From: Castellaniella sp.
GTDB lineage: Bacteria; Pseudomonadota; Gammaproteobacteria; Burkholderiales; Burkholderiaceae_B
Assembly (NCBI RefSeq): GCF_004321985.1
Contig: NZ_SCQN01000044.1
Coordinates: 62,001 to 126,000 of the forward strand
Direction: 5' to 3'
Length of the DNA: 64,000 bases
Part shown: positions 19,139-28,582 of the stretch, in pieces
Layout of the letters: each line of letters opens with the position of its first letter
Numbering within the stretch: position 1 is the first letter of the stretch
Translations under genes and position numbers: made by a program
Notes under the pieces: generated by a model
Seen by the model: the letters and a program-made list of their open reading frames with translations, nothing else
What the model was told of the DNA's origin: nothing
The model's database searches: none

Positions 19139-20743
19139 ATGAACGACAAGATAATCTCGGTCAACCGCCGCCAACTGTTGCAGCTATTGGCGGGTGGTGG
19201 AGCAGGCTTAGCGCTGTCGGGGTTGCCGGGCATCGCCGCCGCAAGCGGCCGCAAGGAAACTCTGGTCATAGGCCTGGATATCAGTGACACCATTACGCTC
19301 GATCCTGGGCGGCAGGCCCAGTACACGCCGCCGCTGACGTTGTTGGCGGCCTATGACATGCTGGACACCATGAACCCCGGCAACTACACCGCGGTCGTGC
19401 CAGCGCTGGCGACGTCGTGGGCGCGTACCTCCGACGGCAAGGGTTGGCGGCTGTCCATTCGCCAGGGGGTCAAGTTTGCCACCGGCAACGTGATGACGGT
19501 GGATGACGTAGTTTGGTCGTTCGAGCGCCTGAGAGGGCTCAATGATCAGCCTTGGCTTTACCTGAAGAATATCGAGGCTGTGACGGCGGTCGACGACAAG
19601 ACTATCGACGTTCTTCTCAAGGACCCTGCCGCTCCCATCATGGACCTGCTGGCCTCGCCGACCTGGGCGATCTACGAACGCAAGGTGCTCGAAAAGCACG
19701 GCGGGGTGGGTGGCGCGGGTGACAAGGCGACCGATTGGCTGAATGGGCACTCATGCGGAACCGGCGCCTATAGTGTTGCCGCGTGGGAGCGCAATGTACA
19801 AATACAGTTAGTTCAGAACCCGCACTACTGGCGCGGCAAGCCCGGGTTCCAGCGGATCGTGATTCGCCACCTCCCCGATAGCGCGGCTCAGTTGCTGGCC
19901 GTCGAGCGTGGAGATGTCGATGTAGCGTTCAACTTATTGCCCGAGCAGATTGGCGGCTTGAAAAACAATTCGAAAGTCCGGATCGAGAAATTGCCCAGCC
20001 TCGATTTCATCTATATGGCCGTCACCCAGAACCCCGAATTCAACAAGGCGCTGGCCATCAAGGAAGCGCGTCAGGCGATTGGATATTCCATCGATTACGA
20101 CGGCATCAAGAACGGCCTGTTGGGCGGATATGCGCAGCGGCCCGCATCGTTTCTCCCTATCGGTGTGATAGGCTCCACCGAAGAGATCGCACGCAAAATA
20201 GGTTTCAGGCAGGACCTGGACCATGCGAAGGAACTGTTGAAAAAGGCTGGACTGCCGAATGGATTTGAGTTCGACCTGAGCTATGGCAATGCCACGATTG
20301 CCGGGGTTTCATATCAGATCCTCGGGCAAAAGATTCAGTCCGACCTGGCGCGTGTCGGCATCAAGGTCAACCTGAAACCTGTGGATCAGGTCAACCTGCG
20401 CACGGCGTATACGACGGGCAAGAGCACCGCGGTCCTGACCTTCTGGAATCCGCCTGCGGTTGCGGATGAGCTTTGGGCGCAAGCAACGGTGGGGCGAGTC
20501 GCCAAGCGGGTGCACTGGACGCCACCGCAAGAACTACAGGACCTGGTGCGCCGCGCAACAGTGGAGGCCGATCCGGCGAAGCAGAGCGATTTGTGGGTCG
20601 AGTACCAGAAGCAGATGGTCGATCAGGCCAATTTGGTGATCCTGTTTCAACCGATCTACAGAATTGCCGTCCGTAACGATGTGAAGAGTTTTCCCCTGAC
20701 GGCGGCTGGATGGCAGGCAGATTTGCGTAATGCGCATCGCTGA
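19139..20743 (+). CDS. ABC transporter solute-binding protein, family 5 (DppA-like)
   Basis: A 534-residue periplasmic binding protein of the SBP_bac_5 family. The N-terminus reads NRRQLLQLLAGGGAGLALSG, a twin-arginine-like signal peptide, so export by Tat is likely. The family body follows (TLDPGRQAQY, WRLSIRQGVKFATG, VDDVVWSFERL). ATG 19139 is preferred over 19106 because AAAGGAGAA lies just before it. It is the fourth transport gene of the operon, 69 bases after the fused ATPase. The ligand is not recognisable from sequence. Confidence 0.92.
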   Translation: MNDKIISVNRRQLLQLLAGGGAGLALSGLPGIAAASGRKETLVIGLDISDTITLDPGRQAQYTPPLTLLAAYDMLDTMNPGNYTAVVPALATSWARTSDGKGWRLSIRQGVKFATGNVMTVDDVVWSFERLRGLNDQPWLYLKNIEAVTAVDDKTIDVLLKDPAAPIMDLLASPTWAIYERKVLEKHGGVGGAGDKATDWLNGHSCGTGAYSVAAWERNVQIQLVQNPHYWRGKPGFQRIVIRHLPDSAAQLLAVERGDVDVAFNLLPEQIGGLKNNSKVRIEKLPSLDFIYMAVTQNPEFNKALAIKEARQAIGYSIDYDGIKNGLLGGYAQRPASFLPIGVIGSTEEIARKIGFRQDLDHAKELLKKAGLPNGFEFDLSYGNATIAGVSYQILGQKIQSDLARVGIKVNLKPVDQVNLRTAYTTGKSTAVLTFWNPPAVADELWAQATVGRVAKRVHWTPPQELQDLVRRATVEADPAKQSDLWVEYQKQMVDQANLVILFQPIYRIAVRNDVKSFPLTAAGWQADLRNAHR

Positions 20744-20772
20744 GCGTGTTCATTGAATGAGCGGGGACATCA

Positions 20773-21777
20773 ATGGCCAGGATATTGTTGACGCATCCGC
20801 ACGAAGCCTTGGTGAAGTACTACGGTGACAAGGCTCTGTGCGGTTTGCAAAAGCTTGCCGACGTGCGGCTTAATGAAGTTGGGCGGGAATGGAACCTGGA
20901 CGAGCTGATCGAGGCTGCGCAGGGCTGCGATGTAATTGTGTCGTATCGCCAGACCGCAGCCCCGGCGGCCCTCTTTCAGGCATTGCCGGACTTGGTGTCC
21001 TTTTCTCGTTGCGCCGTTGACATCCGCAACGTCGATGTAGCGGCAGCCAGCGGCCTGGGCATCCTGGTGACGCACACCGGGCCCGGGTTCATGGCCTCGG
21101 TGTCGGAGTGGATCATGGGCGTCATGATCGATCTCAGCCGCCAGATCAGCGCGTTGTCGCAAAGCTTCCGCTCCGGTGTGTCACCGACACCCATGATGGG
21201 GCGTGAGTTGCGAGGATCTACGCTAGGCGTGATAGGGTACGGGCAGATCGGTCGTTATGTCTGCGGGTTGGCCCGGGCTTTCGGGATGGAGATTCTGGTG
21301 TCCGACCCCCATGTTTCAGTCGATGATGCTGGGGTCCGTCAGGTCGGGCTACCCGAGCTACTCGAGCGGTCCGACTATGTCGTTTGCCTAGCGGTTGCGA
21401 CCGGAGAAACCGAGAATCTGATGGACTCCAGTTCATTCTCGCACATGAAGTCTACTGCCTTCTTCATCAATGCCTCACGCGGCAATCTCGTGGACGAGGC
21501 TGCCCTGCTGGGGGCACTCGATATGGGGCGGATCGCGGGCTGTGCTATCGATGTCGGCCGTGCGCCTGATCAGTTGCCCAGCCCGTTGCTGGCACGCCAT
21601 CCAAAAGTCATTGCCACGCCGCACATGGCCGGCCTGACGCCGCCCGCAGTGGAGTTCCAGGCGCTACAGACCGTCAAACAGGTCGGTGTTATCTTGTCCG
21701 GGCTTGCCCCCGAGGGAGCGGTCAATGCCGCGCAGGCGACACGCCTGTCGTGGCTGGTTGCTGGAGGCGGGTTGTGA
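20773..21777 (+). CDS. D-isomer 2-hydroxyacid dehydrogenase-like protein
   Basis: A 334-residue protein with the fold of NAD-dependent D-2-hydroxyacid dehydrogenases. The Rossmann motif GYGQIG is at about residues 155-160 and the catalytic Arg lies in NASRGNLVDEAAL. The catalytic His is in ATPHMAGLT. The segment that usually reads LDVFxxEP is here AIDVGRAPDQLP, so the triad glutamate seems to be replaced. Activity may be altered, or the alignment shifted by a residue. It follows the binding protein by 29 bases and overlaps the amidohydrolase start by 4. A role in the catabolism of the imported compound is inferred. Confidence 0.85.
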   Translation: MARILLTHPHEALVKYYGDKALCGLQKLADVRLNEVGREWNLDELIEAAQGCDVIVSYRQTAAPAALFQALPDLVSFSRCAVDIRNVDVAAASGLGILVTHTGPGFMASVSEWIMGVMIDLSRQISALSQSFRSGVSPTPMMGRELRGSTLGVIGYGQIGRYVCGLARAFGMEILVSDPHVSVDDAGVRQVGLPELLERSDYVVCLAVATGETENLMDSSSFSHMKSTAFFINASRGNLVDEAALLGALDMGRIAGCAIDVGRAPDQLPSPLLARHPKVIATPHMAGLTPPAVEFQALQTVKQVGVILSGLAPEGAVNAAQATRLSWLVAGGGL

Positions 21778-22595
21778 CGAGCGTAAAGCTGCGAGCCCCA
21801 GCGGACGCCTGTGATTGTCACATGCACGTTTACGACCGTCGGTTCCCATGGGCGCCGACGGCGACGACTTTTCCTCCCGAGGCGACAGCCGATGCTTACC
21901 GGGAGGTGCAAAGGGATCTGGGCCTGTCGCGGGTCGTGGTGGTGCAACCCAGCAGTTATGGTTTCGATAACCGATGCACGCTCAATGCATTGGCTGCATT
22001 CGGCGCATCGGCGCGCGGCATCGCCGTGGCCCGGCCCGAGGTCAGCGATGGGGAATTGGATCAATGGCATCACCAGGGCATTCGCGGCTTGCGTTATCTC
22101 ATGGTGGGTAATCCCTTGATGACCTGGGATTCGCTTCCCATGATGTCGGAGAGGATTCGGCCGCTGGGGTGGAATATCAATTTGCAACTCGATGGCCGCC
22201 GCTTGCCGGAGTATGAACCCATGCTGGCGCGCCTGACCGGCAACCTGGTCATTGATCATAATGGCAAGTTTCTTGAACCCGTGGCGCTTTCGCATCCGGG
22301 GTTTCAGTCGCTGCTGAGGCTGCTGGATTCCGGCCGGTGCTGGGTGAAGCTTTCAGCCCCTTATGAGACGTCCAAAATCGGCGCGCCGGCCTATGACGAC
22401 GTGAGTATCCTGGCTCGTGCGCTGGTTGCCGCCCATCCTGACCGCTGCTTGTGGGCTTCGAACTGGCCGCATCCTGGCATGTTGACCGAACCTTCCACGC
22501 CGGCCATGCTCGACCTGTTACTGGACTGGGCGCCCGATGAGGATACGCGCAGGAAGATACTAGTCGATAACCCGGCCGAGCTGTACGGTTTTTGA
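21774..22595 (+). CDS. Amidohydrolase-family (TIM-barrel) hydrolase, PDC-lactonase-like
   Basis: A 273-residue metal-dependent hydrolase of the amidohydrolase_2 family, which includes 2-pyrone-4,6-dicarboxylate lactonase and 4-sulfomuconolactonase. The metal motif appears as DCHMHVYD near the N-terminus; later landmarks are LVIDHNGKF and WASNWPHPG. The start is taken as GTG 21774, which overlaps the previous TGA and has GGAGG eight bases upstream; an ATG at 21750 would lie inside the dehydrogenase. Family members hydrolyse lactones or cyclic intermediates, which fits a catabolic operon. The true substrate is unknown. Confidence 0.85.
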   Translation: MTSVKLRAPADACDCHMHVYDRRFPWAPTATTFPPEATADAYREVQRDLGLSRVVVVQPSSYGFDNRCTLNALAAFGASARGIAVARPEVSDGELDQWHHQGIRGLRYLMVGNPLMTWDSLPMMSERIRPLGWNINLQLDGRRLPEYEPMLARLTGNLVIDHNGKFLEPVALSHPGFQSLLRLLDSGRCWVKLSAPYETSKIGAPAYDDVSILARALVAAHPDRCLWASNWPHPGMLTEPSTPAMLDLLLDWAPDEDTRRKILVDNPAELYGF

Positions 22596-22617
22596 ATCCC
22601 TGGGTGTAGAGCGTTCG

Positions 22618-23058
22618 ATGACCAATCCCACACAACTTTGGCCTGGTGAGCAGGTCGAGTTCAGCAAGACAGTCAATGAATGTGATTTCGCCTTTTTTTC
22701 GGCGATCAGCGGTGATTTTGACCCCATACACGTCAACGAAGCCTACGCACGCGGGACGGCCTTTGGCAGACGAATTGCGCATGGCGGACTCGTCATGGGG
22801 CTATTGTCCACGGTCGCGTCCCTCATGTCGCACCGCTCGATGGAACGGGGCGCTTCGGGCACCCCGGTCTCCCTGGGTTATGACCGAATCCGCTTCATAA
22901 GGCCCGTATTCGTCGGTGATACACTGACCGCGCGCTACACCATAGAAGAGGTGGACGAAAAGGCGGTACGTAGCCGATCGAAGGTCGAGATTACCAATCA
23001 GGAGGGCGAGCTCTGCCTGACTGGAAGTCACATCTTGAAGTGGGTACTTAAGCAATAG
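22618..23058 (+). CDS. MaoC-family dehydratase (hot-dog fold)
   Basis: A 146-residue single hot-dog protein of the MaoC/(R)-specific enoyl-CoA hydratase family. The hydratase motif is seen at D-F-D-P-I-H-V-N, the Asp/His pair of the active site, followed by RRIAHGGLVMGLL. It would hydrate an enoyl-CoA with R stereochemistry, the reverse dehydration, or a related step. It follows the amidohydrolase by 22 bases and precedes the LacI-family gene by 34. The facing operon also encodes a crotonase-type hydratase, so the pathway may include two hydrations. Confidence 0.88.
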   Translation: MTNPTQLWPGEQVEFSKTVNECDFAFFSAISGDFDPIHVNEAYARGTAFGRRIAHGGLVMGLLSTVASLMSHRSMERGASGTPVSLGYDRIRFIRPVFVGDTLTARYTIEEVDEKAVRSRSKVEITNQEGELCLTGSHILKWVLKQ

Positions 23059-23092
23059 GTTTTCTGGGTGAGACCTTATCAGGATAGGCTGA

Positions 23093-24121
23093 ATGGTGGC
23101 GGACGATTCGGTTGGTGCAAGGGTGCGCGGAGTCACCTTGCTGGATATCGCGCGGCAAACGGGGCTGTCGCGTGCCACGGTTTCCCTGGTGATGCGCAAC
23201 AGCCCGCTGGTTGCGGAAGCCACGCGCATCCGCGTTGAACAGGCTGCTCACGACCTTGGATACGTTTATAACCGTGGGGCTGCGAGCTTACGCTCGCGCC
23301 GTTCGCATATCGTCGGCGTGTCGATCACGGATCTGACCAATCCGTATTTTGCCGAGTTGACCGCAGCAGCTGAGGACGGTTTGTCGACGGTCGATCGCGT
23401 GACGGTGCTGAGCCATAATAGCGAGTCGCTGCAGAAACAGGCCGCGTTCATTGACACCATGCGTGAATACAACGTCGATGGCCTGATCATCTGCCCGGCC
23501 ATTGATACGCCTGTCGCCACCATCCGGCGCCTGAATGAGCTGCACATCCCGTTTGTCTTCCTATCGCGTCATGTACGCGGTGTACGGGCCGATTTCGTGG
23601 GAAACGATAACGAACTCGGGCTGCATCTGGCGACTGAGCATTTGATAGGTCTGGGACATCGCCGCATCGCGATGGTCTGCTCTAGCGAGCGGACGTCCAC
23701 CGGCAGGGAACGCCTCAGGGGCTATGTGGATGCCATCACAGGCGCGGGACTTCCCTTCGACGAAAGCCTGGTGATCGATGCGGCGCCCACCCGCCAGAAC
23801 GGTATGGTGGCGATCGAAGAACTTCTGAAACGCACGAACCCACCGACTGCCGCGGTCTGCTTCAACGATATATCCGCCTTTGGCGTCATGCTTGGGCTGA
23901 TGCGCCATGGCTTGCGCATAGGCGTGGATTTCGCCGTCACCGGACACGATGACATTACGGAGTCCGGACTGTGGATGCCCCGCCTGACCACGGTCGGGGT
24001 GCCGATCAAGGAGATGGGGCGATATGCAGCGCGCGTCTTGCTCGACCGCATCGATAATCCCGACCGCCCGCCGCAGAAGATCATTCTTTCCCCCACGCTG
24101 ATCAAGCGGGAATCCACTTGA
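23093..24121 (+). CDS. LacI-family transcriptional regulator
   Basis: A 342-residue repressor-type protein. The N-terminal helix-turn-helix reads VTLLDIARQTGLSRATVSLV, with the hinge helix A-A-H-D-L-G-Y-V-Y-N next. The rest is a periplasmic-binding-protein-like sensor domain (GVSITDLTNPYFAELT, FVGNDNELG, GHRRIAMV). It is last in the transporter operon, so it may control its own expression. The probable targets are the palindromes TTAGATCGATCTAA at 15078 and 28628 and the partial one at 28851, which have the even symmetry and central CG of this family. The effector is presumably the imported compound or its CoA ester (inference). Confidence 0.94.
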   Translation: MVADDSVGARVRGVTLLDIARQTGLSRATVSLVMRNSPLVAEATRIRVEQAAHDLGYVYNRGAASLRSRRSHIVGVSITDLTNPYFAELTAAAEDGLSTVDRVTVLSHNSESLQKQAAFIDTMREYNVDGLIICPAIDTPVATIRRLNELHIPFVFLSRHVRGVRADFVGNDNELGLHLATEHLIGLGHRRIAMVCSSERTSTGRERLRGYVDAITGAGLPFDESLVIDAAPTRQNGMVAIEELLKRTNPPTAAVCFNDISAFGVMLGLMRHGLRIGVDFAVTGHDDITESGLWMPRLTTVGVPIKEMGRYAARVLLDRIDNPDRPPQKIILSPTLIKREST

Positions 24122-24145
24122 GCAACCTGTCGGTCACTTACAGCC

Positions 24146-24928
24146 TTACAGCTGATGGATATGCAGGCCGCCGTCGATATGGAATGCATCGCCCGTGCTG
24201 AATGGGAATGCGTTTCCTCGCGCCAGGCAGGCGATGGCCTGACCCACGTCGCGAGGGAGGCCGATGCGGGGGATGGGCGTCAGTCCTTCGGCAATACGCT
24301 TGTCGTAGTCGGCGCGAGCCACCCGTGTCATGTCGCTTTCGATCACGCCTGGGCGTATCTCGTACACATTGATCCCCACGGGCGCCAGACGGAGGGCGTA
24401 CAGCTTGGTCGCCATTGAAATACCTGCCTTCGAAATGCAGTATTCGGCGCGGTTTTGCGAGGCCATGATGCTGTTGGCGGAAGAAATATTAATGATGGTC
24501 CTGGGAAAGGCCGGCGGAGGGTCGGCCAGCATACGTGAAGCGACTGCCTGAGTCAGGAAAAACATGGACTTGAGATTGGTGTCGAGCAACTGGTCGTAGC
24601 TTGCTTCGGTCACGTCCAGGATATCCCCCCGCTTTTTGACCGATATGCCCGCGTTGTTCACGAGGCAATTCAGTGTGCCGAAATGGGTCCATGCCAGATC
24701 CGCCAGCGCATGGCGCACCTGGCTGTCGGTGATGTCGCCGATGAATGGCTGCACCCGCGCACCATGCTCTGCCGCTTCTTCCAGGGCGTCTGTCATGGCG
24801 GCATCGTGCACGATGTCGTTCATGACCAGATTGAAGCCCGCTTTGGCGAGTTCCAGGCAGATGCCTCTTCCTATTCCGCGGCGTGCTCCGGTGACCAGCG
24901 CTACGGGGCGTTCTTGCGTCGTTTTCAT
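24146..24928 (-). CDS. SDR-family oxidoreductase (3-oxoacyl reductase-like)
   Basis: A 260-residue classical short-chain dehydrogenase. The cofactor motif TGARRGIG is at about residues 13-20, NNAG follows near residue 90, and the catalytic pair is in YCISK with the upstream Ser of INISSANS. The fold suits oxidation of a hydroxyl on an acyl or cyclic intermediate. It ends the minus-strand operon, 10 bases after the acyl-CoA dehydrogenase, and converges on the LacI gene with a 24-base gap. A 3-hydroxyacyl-CoA dehydrogenase role is possible but not proven by sequence. Confidence 0.9.
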   Translation of the reverse strand: MKTTQERPVALVTGARRGIGRGICLELAKAGFNLVMNDIVHDAAMTDALEEAAEHGARVQPFIGDITDSQVRHALADLAWTHFGTLNCLVNNAGISVKKRGDILDVTEASYDQLLDTNLKSMFFLTQAVASRMLADPPPAFPRTIINISSANSIMASQNRAEYCISKAGISMATKLYALRLAPVGINVYEIRPGVIESDMTRVARADYDKRIAEGLTPIPRIGLPRDVGQAIACLARGNAFPFSTGDAFHIDGGLHIHQL

Positions 24929-24938
24929 GTTTTTTTCG

Positions 24939-26087
24939 TCAGGCCAGCAGCGCGCGCGCGATGATCATGCGCTGTATCTGGTTTGTTCCCTCGTAAATCT
25001 GAGTGATCTTGGCGTCGCGGTACAAGCGTTCGACCTCGACACCGCGCGTATAGCCCATGCCGCCGTGAATTTGCACCGCGTTGGCGGTTTGTTCGACGGC
25101 GGCGTCTCCTGCAAAGCACTTGGCCATCGATGCCTCGACCGATGCGCGTTCACCCCGGTCCATCTTGCTTGCGGCAGCGTGCGTCATGAGCCGCGCCGCG
25201 TGTGCCGCTTTGGCCATGTCGGCGAGCATCCACTGCACGGCTTGGAAGTCGGCGATCGGCTGTTTGAATTGATGGCGGATCTTGGCATAGTCAATCGAGG
25301 CCTCCAGCGCTGCCTGTACGATGCCAACCGCCAGTGCCGAGATTCCGATCCGACCTTTGTCGAGCACGTTCATCATCATTTTGAAACCCTGGCCAGGTGT
25401 CCCTAGAAGGGCATCATCGGACAAGGGGACCTTGTCGAACGATAGCGCCCCCAGGGGCGAAGCACGCTGCCCCATCTTGTGTTCCTTTCTGCCCCGTCCA
25501 AAGCCCGGCAGGTCGGCATCGACGATGAAGATGCTCATGCCGCGCTTGCCCAGTTCCACTGAGGTGCGCGTCAACACTACGGCAAAATCGGCGATGGGCG
25601 CATTATGAATCCATAGCTTCGCACCTGAAAGTTCCCAGCCGCCTGGCGTTTTGGTGGCGGTGGTATGGATTCCGCCGACATCGGACCCAGCCTCCGCTTC
25701 CGTGATGGCGTAAGCGCAGCGCCGCGCACCGCGCAACAAGGGGACCAGATATCGTTCACGCTGTTCGAGGGTGCCGTGTTCGGACAGCAATGACGACACC
25801 AGTTCGATCAGTCCGCATTGATCGGCCACCGATGCATAGCCTCGGCCCAGTTCTTCCATCAGCACCGCGTAGGCTAGGGTGCCGGCGTCTACCCCGCCGT
25901 GGGCCTCGGGAATTGTGATGCCGAACATGCCCAGCTGCGCCATTTCCTGGTAAATCTCCGCCGGATAGCGCTCGGTTTCATCCAGCTCCGCAGCGATGGG
26001 GCGTACCCGTTCGTTCACGAATGTTCGCGCCGATTCACGAATCATGGTTTGCATCTCGCTCAGCGGCAGGTCGAGCCAAGGAGTCAT
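24939..26087 (-). CDS. Acyl-CoA dehydrogenase
   Basis: A 382-residue FAD-dependent acyl-CoA dehydrogenase introducing an alpha-beta double bond into a CoA thioester. The FAD/substrate motif appears as [14 protein letters not shown]. The C-terminal motif [11 protein letters not shown] carries the expected catalytic glutamate. Length is normal for a single-domain enzyme. It lies between the crotonase (31-base gap) and the SDR (10-base gap). Electrons would pass to ETF, which is not encoded here. Confidence 0.95.
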   Translation of the reverse strand: MTPWLDLPLSEMQTMIRESARTFVNERVRPIAAELDETERYPAEIYQEMAQLGMFGITIPEAHGGVDAGTLAYAVLMEELGRGYASVADQCGLIELVSSLLSEHGTLEQRERYLVPLLRGARRCAYAITEAEAGSDVGGIHTTATKTPGGWELSGAKLWIHNAPIADFAVVLTRTSVELGKRGMSIFIVDADLPGFGRGRKEHKMGQRASPLGALSFDKVPLSDDALLGTPGQGFKMMMNVLDKGRIGISALAVGIVQAALEASIDYAKIRHQFKQPIADFQAVQWMLADMAKAAHAARLMTHAAASKMDRGERASVEASMAKCFAGDAAVEQTANAVQIHGGMGYTRGVEVERLYRDAKITQIYEGTNQIQRMIIARALLA

Positions 26088-26118
26088 GATCAGGGTTCTC
26101 TTTCAGGAGGAGGTGAGG

Positions 26119-26910
26119 TCATCGTTTGAAGCTCGCTGCGCGGTGGTCGTTGAAGGCTCTGATCCCCTCCAGGTGGTCGCCGGCGCTGAAGCACAAGGTG
26201 TTCATTTCGTTTTCGTAGCGCAACCCGGCGTCCAGGGAGGAAGACAGTGCCGCTCTCACCGAGGATTTGACTGATTGCGTGGCAATCGGGCTGAAAGTTG
26301 CGAGGCGGGAGGCAATGGCCCTGGCCCGTTCGGCGACTTGGGCATCCTCTACCAAGAACTCCACCAATCCCAGGCGGAATGCTTCCTCTGCGGTTATCGG
26401 TGCCCCTAGAAGCAGCAGTTTCATGGCAGGCCCATAGCCGATCAGACGGGGCAGCAGCTGCGAAGCGCCGCCTCCGCCGACCCAGCCGCGAGTCACTTCA
26501 GGGAACCCGCAGCGCATGCTTCGCCCGGCTACCCGGATGTCCGCGCCCAGCGCCAGCTCAGCGCCTCCGCCCAGCACCCATCCATGGAGAGCCGCCACGA
26601 CGGGCTTGCGGACATTACGCAGGGTTGCCGCATATTCGATCCGGTTGCGAAAATGCCAGGGCGTTTCATATTGGGCCAGGGCGTTCAAGTCGCTGCCCGA
26701 GCAAAATGCCCGTTCGCCGGCTCCCTTGATGAGGACGACGCGCACTGTGTCGGTCCGGTCGACTTCGCGGCAGTGCGCCTCCAGCTCTGCCGCCATCTCG
26801 GGCGTGACGGCGTTCATCTTTTCAGGACGATCCAGCGTGATTTCAGCGATGCCGTCTGCGATGGCCAGAGTGACTTTCCCGCTCATTTTTGCGCTTGTCT
26901 TTCCGCTCAT
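26119..26910 (-). CDS. Enoyl-CoA hydratase/isomerase (crotonase family)
   Basis: A 263-residue crotonase. The oxyanion-hole segments are visible (FCSGSDLNALAQY and HGWVLGGGAELALG), and both glutamates of true hydratases appear to be kept (GGGAE and GFPEVTRGW). It should hydrate the enoyl-CoA made by the neighbouring acyl-CoA dehydrogenase. The N-terminus has two close in-frame Met codons (26910 and 26886), so the first eight residues are uncertain. It lies 42 bases after the CoA-transferase. Confidence 0.92.
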   Translation of the reverse strand: MSGKTSAKMSGKVTLAIADGIAEITLDRPEKMNAVTPEMAAELEAHCREVDRTDTVRVVLIKGAGERAFCSGSDLNALAQYETPWHFRNRIEYAATLRNVRKPVVAALHGWVLGGGAELALGADIRVAGRSMRCGFPEVTRGWVGGGGASQLLPRLIGYGPAMKLLLLGAPITAEEAFRLGLVEFLVEDAQVAERARAIASRLATFSPIATQSVKSSVRAALSSSLDAGLRYENEMNTLCFSAGDHLEGIRAFNDHRAASFKR

Positions 26911-26952
26911 GCCTAGTTCTCCGCGGGGTAGGGGGTCTTGTTCACGTGCCGC

Positions 26953-28563
26953 TCATCCGCGCAAGTTTTGCAGTGCAGCGAGTGCCGCCGGCTTTGGGCG
27001 GCCAGCGCGGGCGAGCATGTGCTCACCTAGTCCGATGGCGTTTTCCTGGAAAAGCCGCGCATCCATTTTCTTGAGGGTGGGCGATAGCAGAGGGCGGAAT
27101 CCCATATGCGCCAGGATGTCGCGGTCCAAGTCCACGCCGGGGGCGATTTCAATGAGTTCAACCCCGTCCGCCGTCAGGCGGAATACGGCGCGCTCGGTCA
27201 CGTAATAGACCTTCTGTCCACGCTCCATCGCGTATTGACCGCTGTAGGTGATTTGCTGCACGGCCTTGACCAGCTTGGGGTGTGCGCCGTCGCGGGTGAT
27301 GCGGGTCAGGCCATTGGGCCAGTCGATCTGACTCTCCCCGGCGGCGAAGGTGCCGCTGAACACCACGCAGCGGGCATTCTGGCTGATGTTGATAAATCCC
27401 CCCGGCCCGATGATGCGTGTGCCGAATCGGCTGACGTTGACGTTGCCTTCGCGGTCGACCTCGGCAAAGGAAAGGAACGCGATATCGAGTCCGCCGCCAT
27501 CATAAAAATCGAATTGATAGGGCTGGTCGACCATGGCGGCGTAGTTGCTGGCCGCGCCTGCGTCGCCCCCGGAAGCCGGGGCTCCGCCAATCAGGCCTTG
27601 CTCGTTGGTCAGGCAAATATGGTCAAGCACTCCTTCTTCGGCTGCGATGTTGGCGATGCCGGTGGAGATGCCGGAGCCCAGGTTGCACACTGCTTGCAGG
27701 AACAACTCCTGGGCCGCCCGCCTTGCGATGATTTTGCGCACGCCGAATGGCATCGAAGGCATGTCCGATGCTGGAGTCTTCAGCTCGCCGGCGTACGAGG
27801 GGCTATACGGCGTGAGATAAGTTTGAGGCTGATCCCTGTCGACCACGATAAGGTCGACCAGGATGCCTGGGATCTTGACTTGTTTGGGCGCCAGCGTGCC
27901 GCGTTTGGCCAGGCGCTTGACCTGCACGATGACGACACCCCCATTACGCCGCGTGGCCTGGGCTTCGGACAGCATCTCGCCGAATACCGCTTCTTGTTCC
28001 ATCGTGACGTTGCCATCTTCATCTGCCGTGGTGCCGCGCAGAAAGCACACATCGACCTTGTAGGGCTTGTAGAACAGGTATTCCTCGCCTCGAAAGGTCG
28101 TGAGTTCGACCAATTCTTCGGTGATTGCCGACGACTGGCGGCCGCCCCCCAATCGTGGGTCGACGAAGGTGTGCAGGCCGGTCTTCGTCAGTAGCCCAGC
28201 CCGGCCCGCAGCCATTTCGCGCATTAACTGTGACAGAGCGCCTTGTGGCAGGGTCCAGCCTTCGATCTTGTCGGCTAGTACGAGATCGGAAATGCTTGGC
28301 GAGTTTACGTACGTGCCAGAAATGACGCGGGAAAGAAGGCCTTCCTGGGCAAAGTACCCGGCGCCCTTGCCTTTACCGTCGCCCAGTCCGACGGGATGCA
28401 GGGCCGTGATACCGCGTGGTTCTCCAGACTCGGTGTAGCGTTTGCCCAGCGCGGCCATCAGTGCGTCGGGGACTGCGTGGCCGCCACCGGAACCGCCTAT
28501 GAGTAGTGTCTCGCCCGAACGTACTACCGCGGCAGCGGCACGCGCTGTTACAACTTCAGCCAT
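26953..28563 (-). CDS. Fused acyl-CoA:carboxylate CoA-transferase (Pct/YdiF type)
   Basis: A 536-residue class I CoA-transferase with both halves in one chain, like propionate/acetate CoA-transferases. The N-terminal half has the Gly-rich loop LLIGGSGGGHAVPDALM, and the C-terminal half holds TNEQGLIGGAPASGG, whose Glu is the probable site of the glutamyl-CoA intermediate. It would activate the imported acid with CoA from acetyl-CoA or succinyl-CoA. ATG 28563 is chosen because GGGAGGG precedes it; an upstream start at 28626 would overlap the promoter. It heads the minus-strand operon. Confidence 0.93.
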   Translation of the reverse strand: MAEVVTARAAAAVVRSGETLLIGGSGGGHAVPDALMAALGKRYTESGEPRGITALHPVGLGDGKGKGAGYFAQEGLLSRVISGTYVNSPSISDLVLADKIEGWTLPQGALSQLMREMAAGRAGLLTKTGLHTFVDPRLGGGRQSSAITEELVELTTFRGEEYLFYKPYKVDVCFLRGTTADEDGNVTMEQEAVFGEMLSEAQATRRNGGVVIVQVKRLAKRGTLAPKQVKIPGILVDLIVVDRDQPQTYLTPYSPSYAGELKTPASDMPSMPFGVRKIIARRAAQELFLQAVCNLGSGISTGIANIAAEEGVLDHICLTNEQGLIGGAPASGGDAGAASNYAAMVDQPYQFDFYDGGGLDIAFLSFAEVDREGNVNVSRFGTRIIGPGGFINISQNARCVVFSGTFAAGESQIDWPNGLTRITRDGAHPKLVKAVQQITYSGQYAMERGQKVYYVTERAVFRLTADGVELIEIAPGVDLDRDILAHMGFRPLLSPTLKKMDARLFQENAIGLGEHMLARAGRPKPAALAALQNLRG

Positions 28564-28582
28564 CGTGAATCCCTCCCTTTTG

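Noticed and set aside
27106-28194. 362-codon plus-strand frame opposite the CoA-transferase
   Set aside because: Antisense shadow of a well-supported CoA-transferase.
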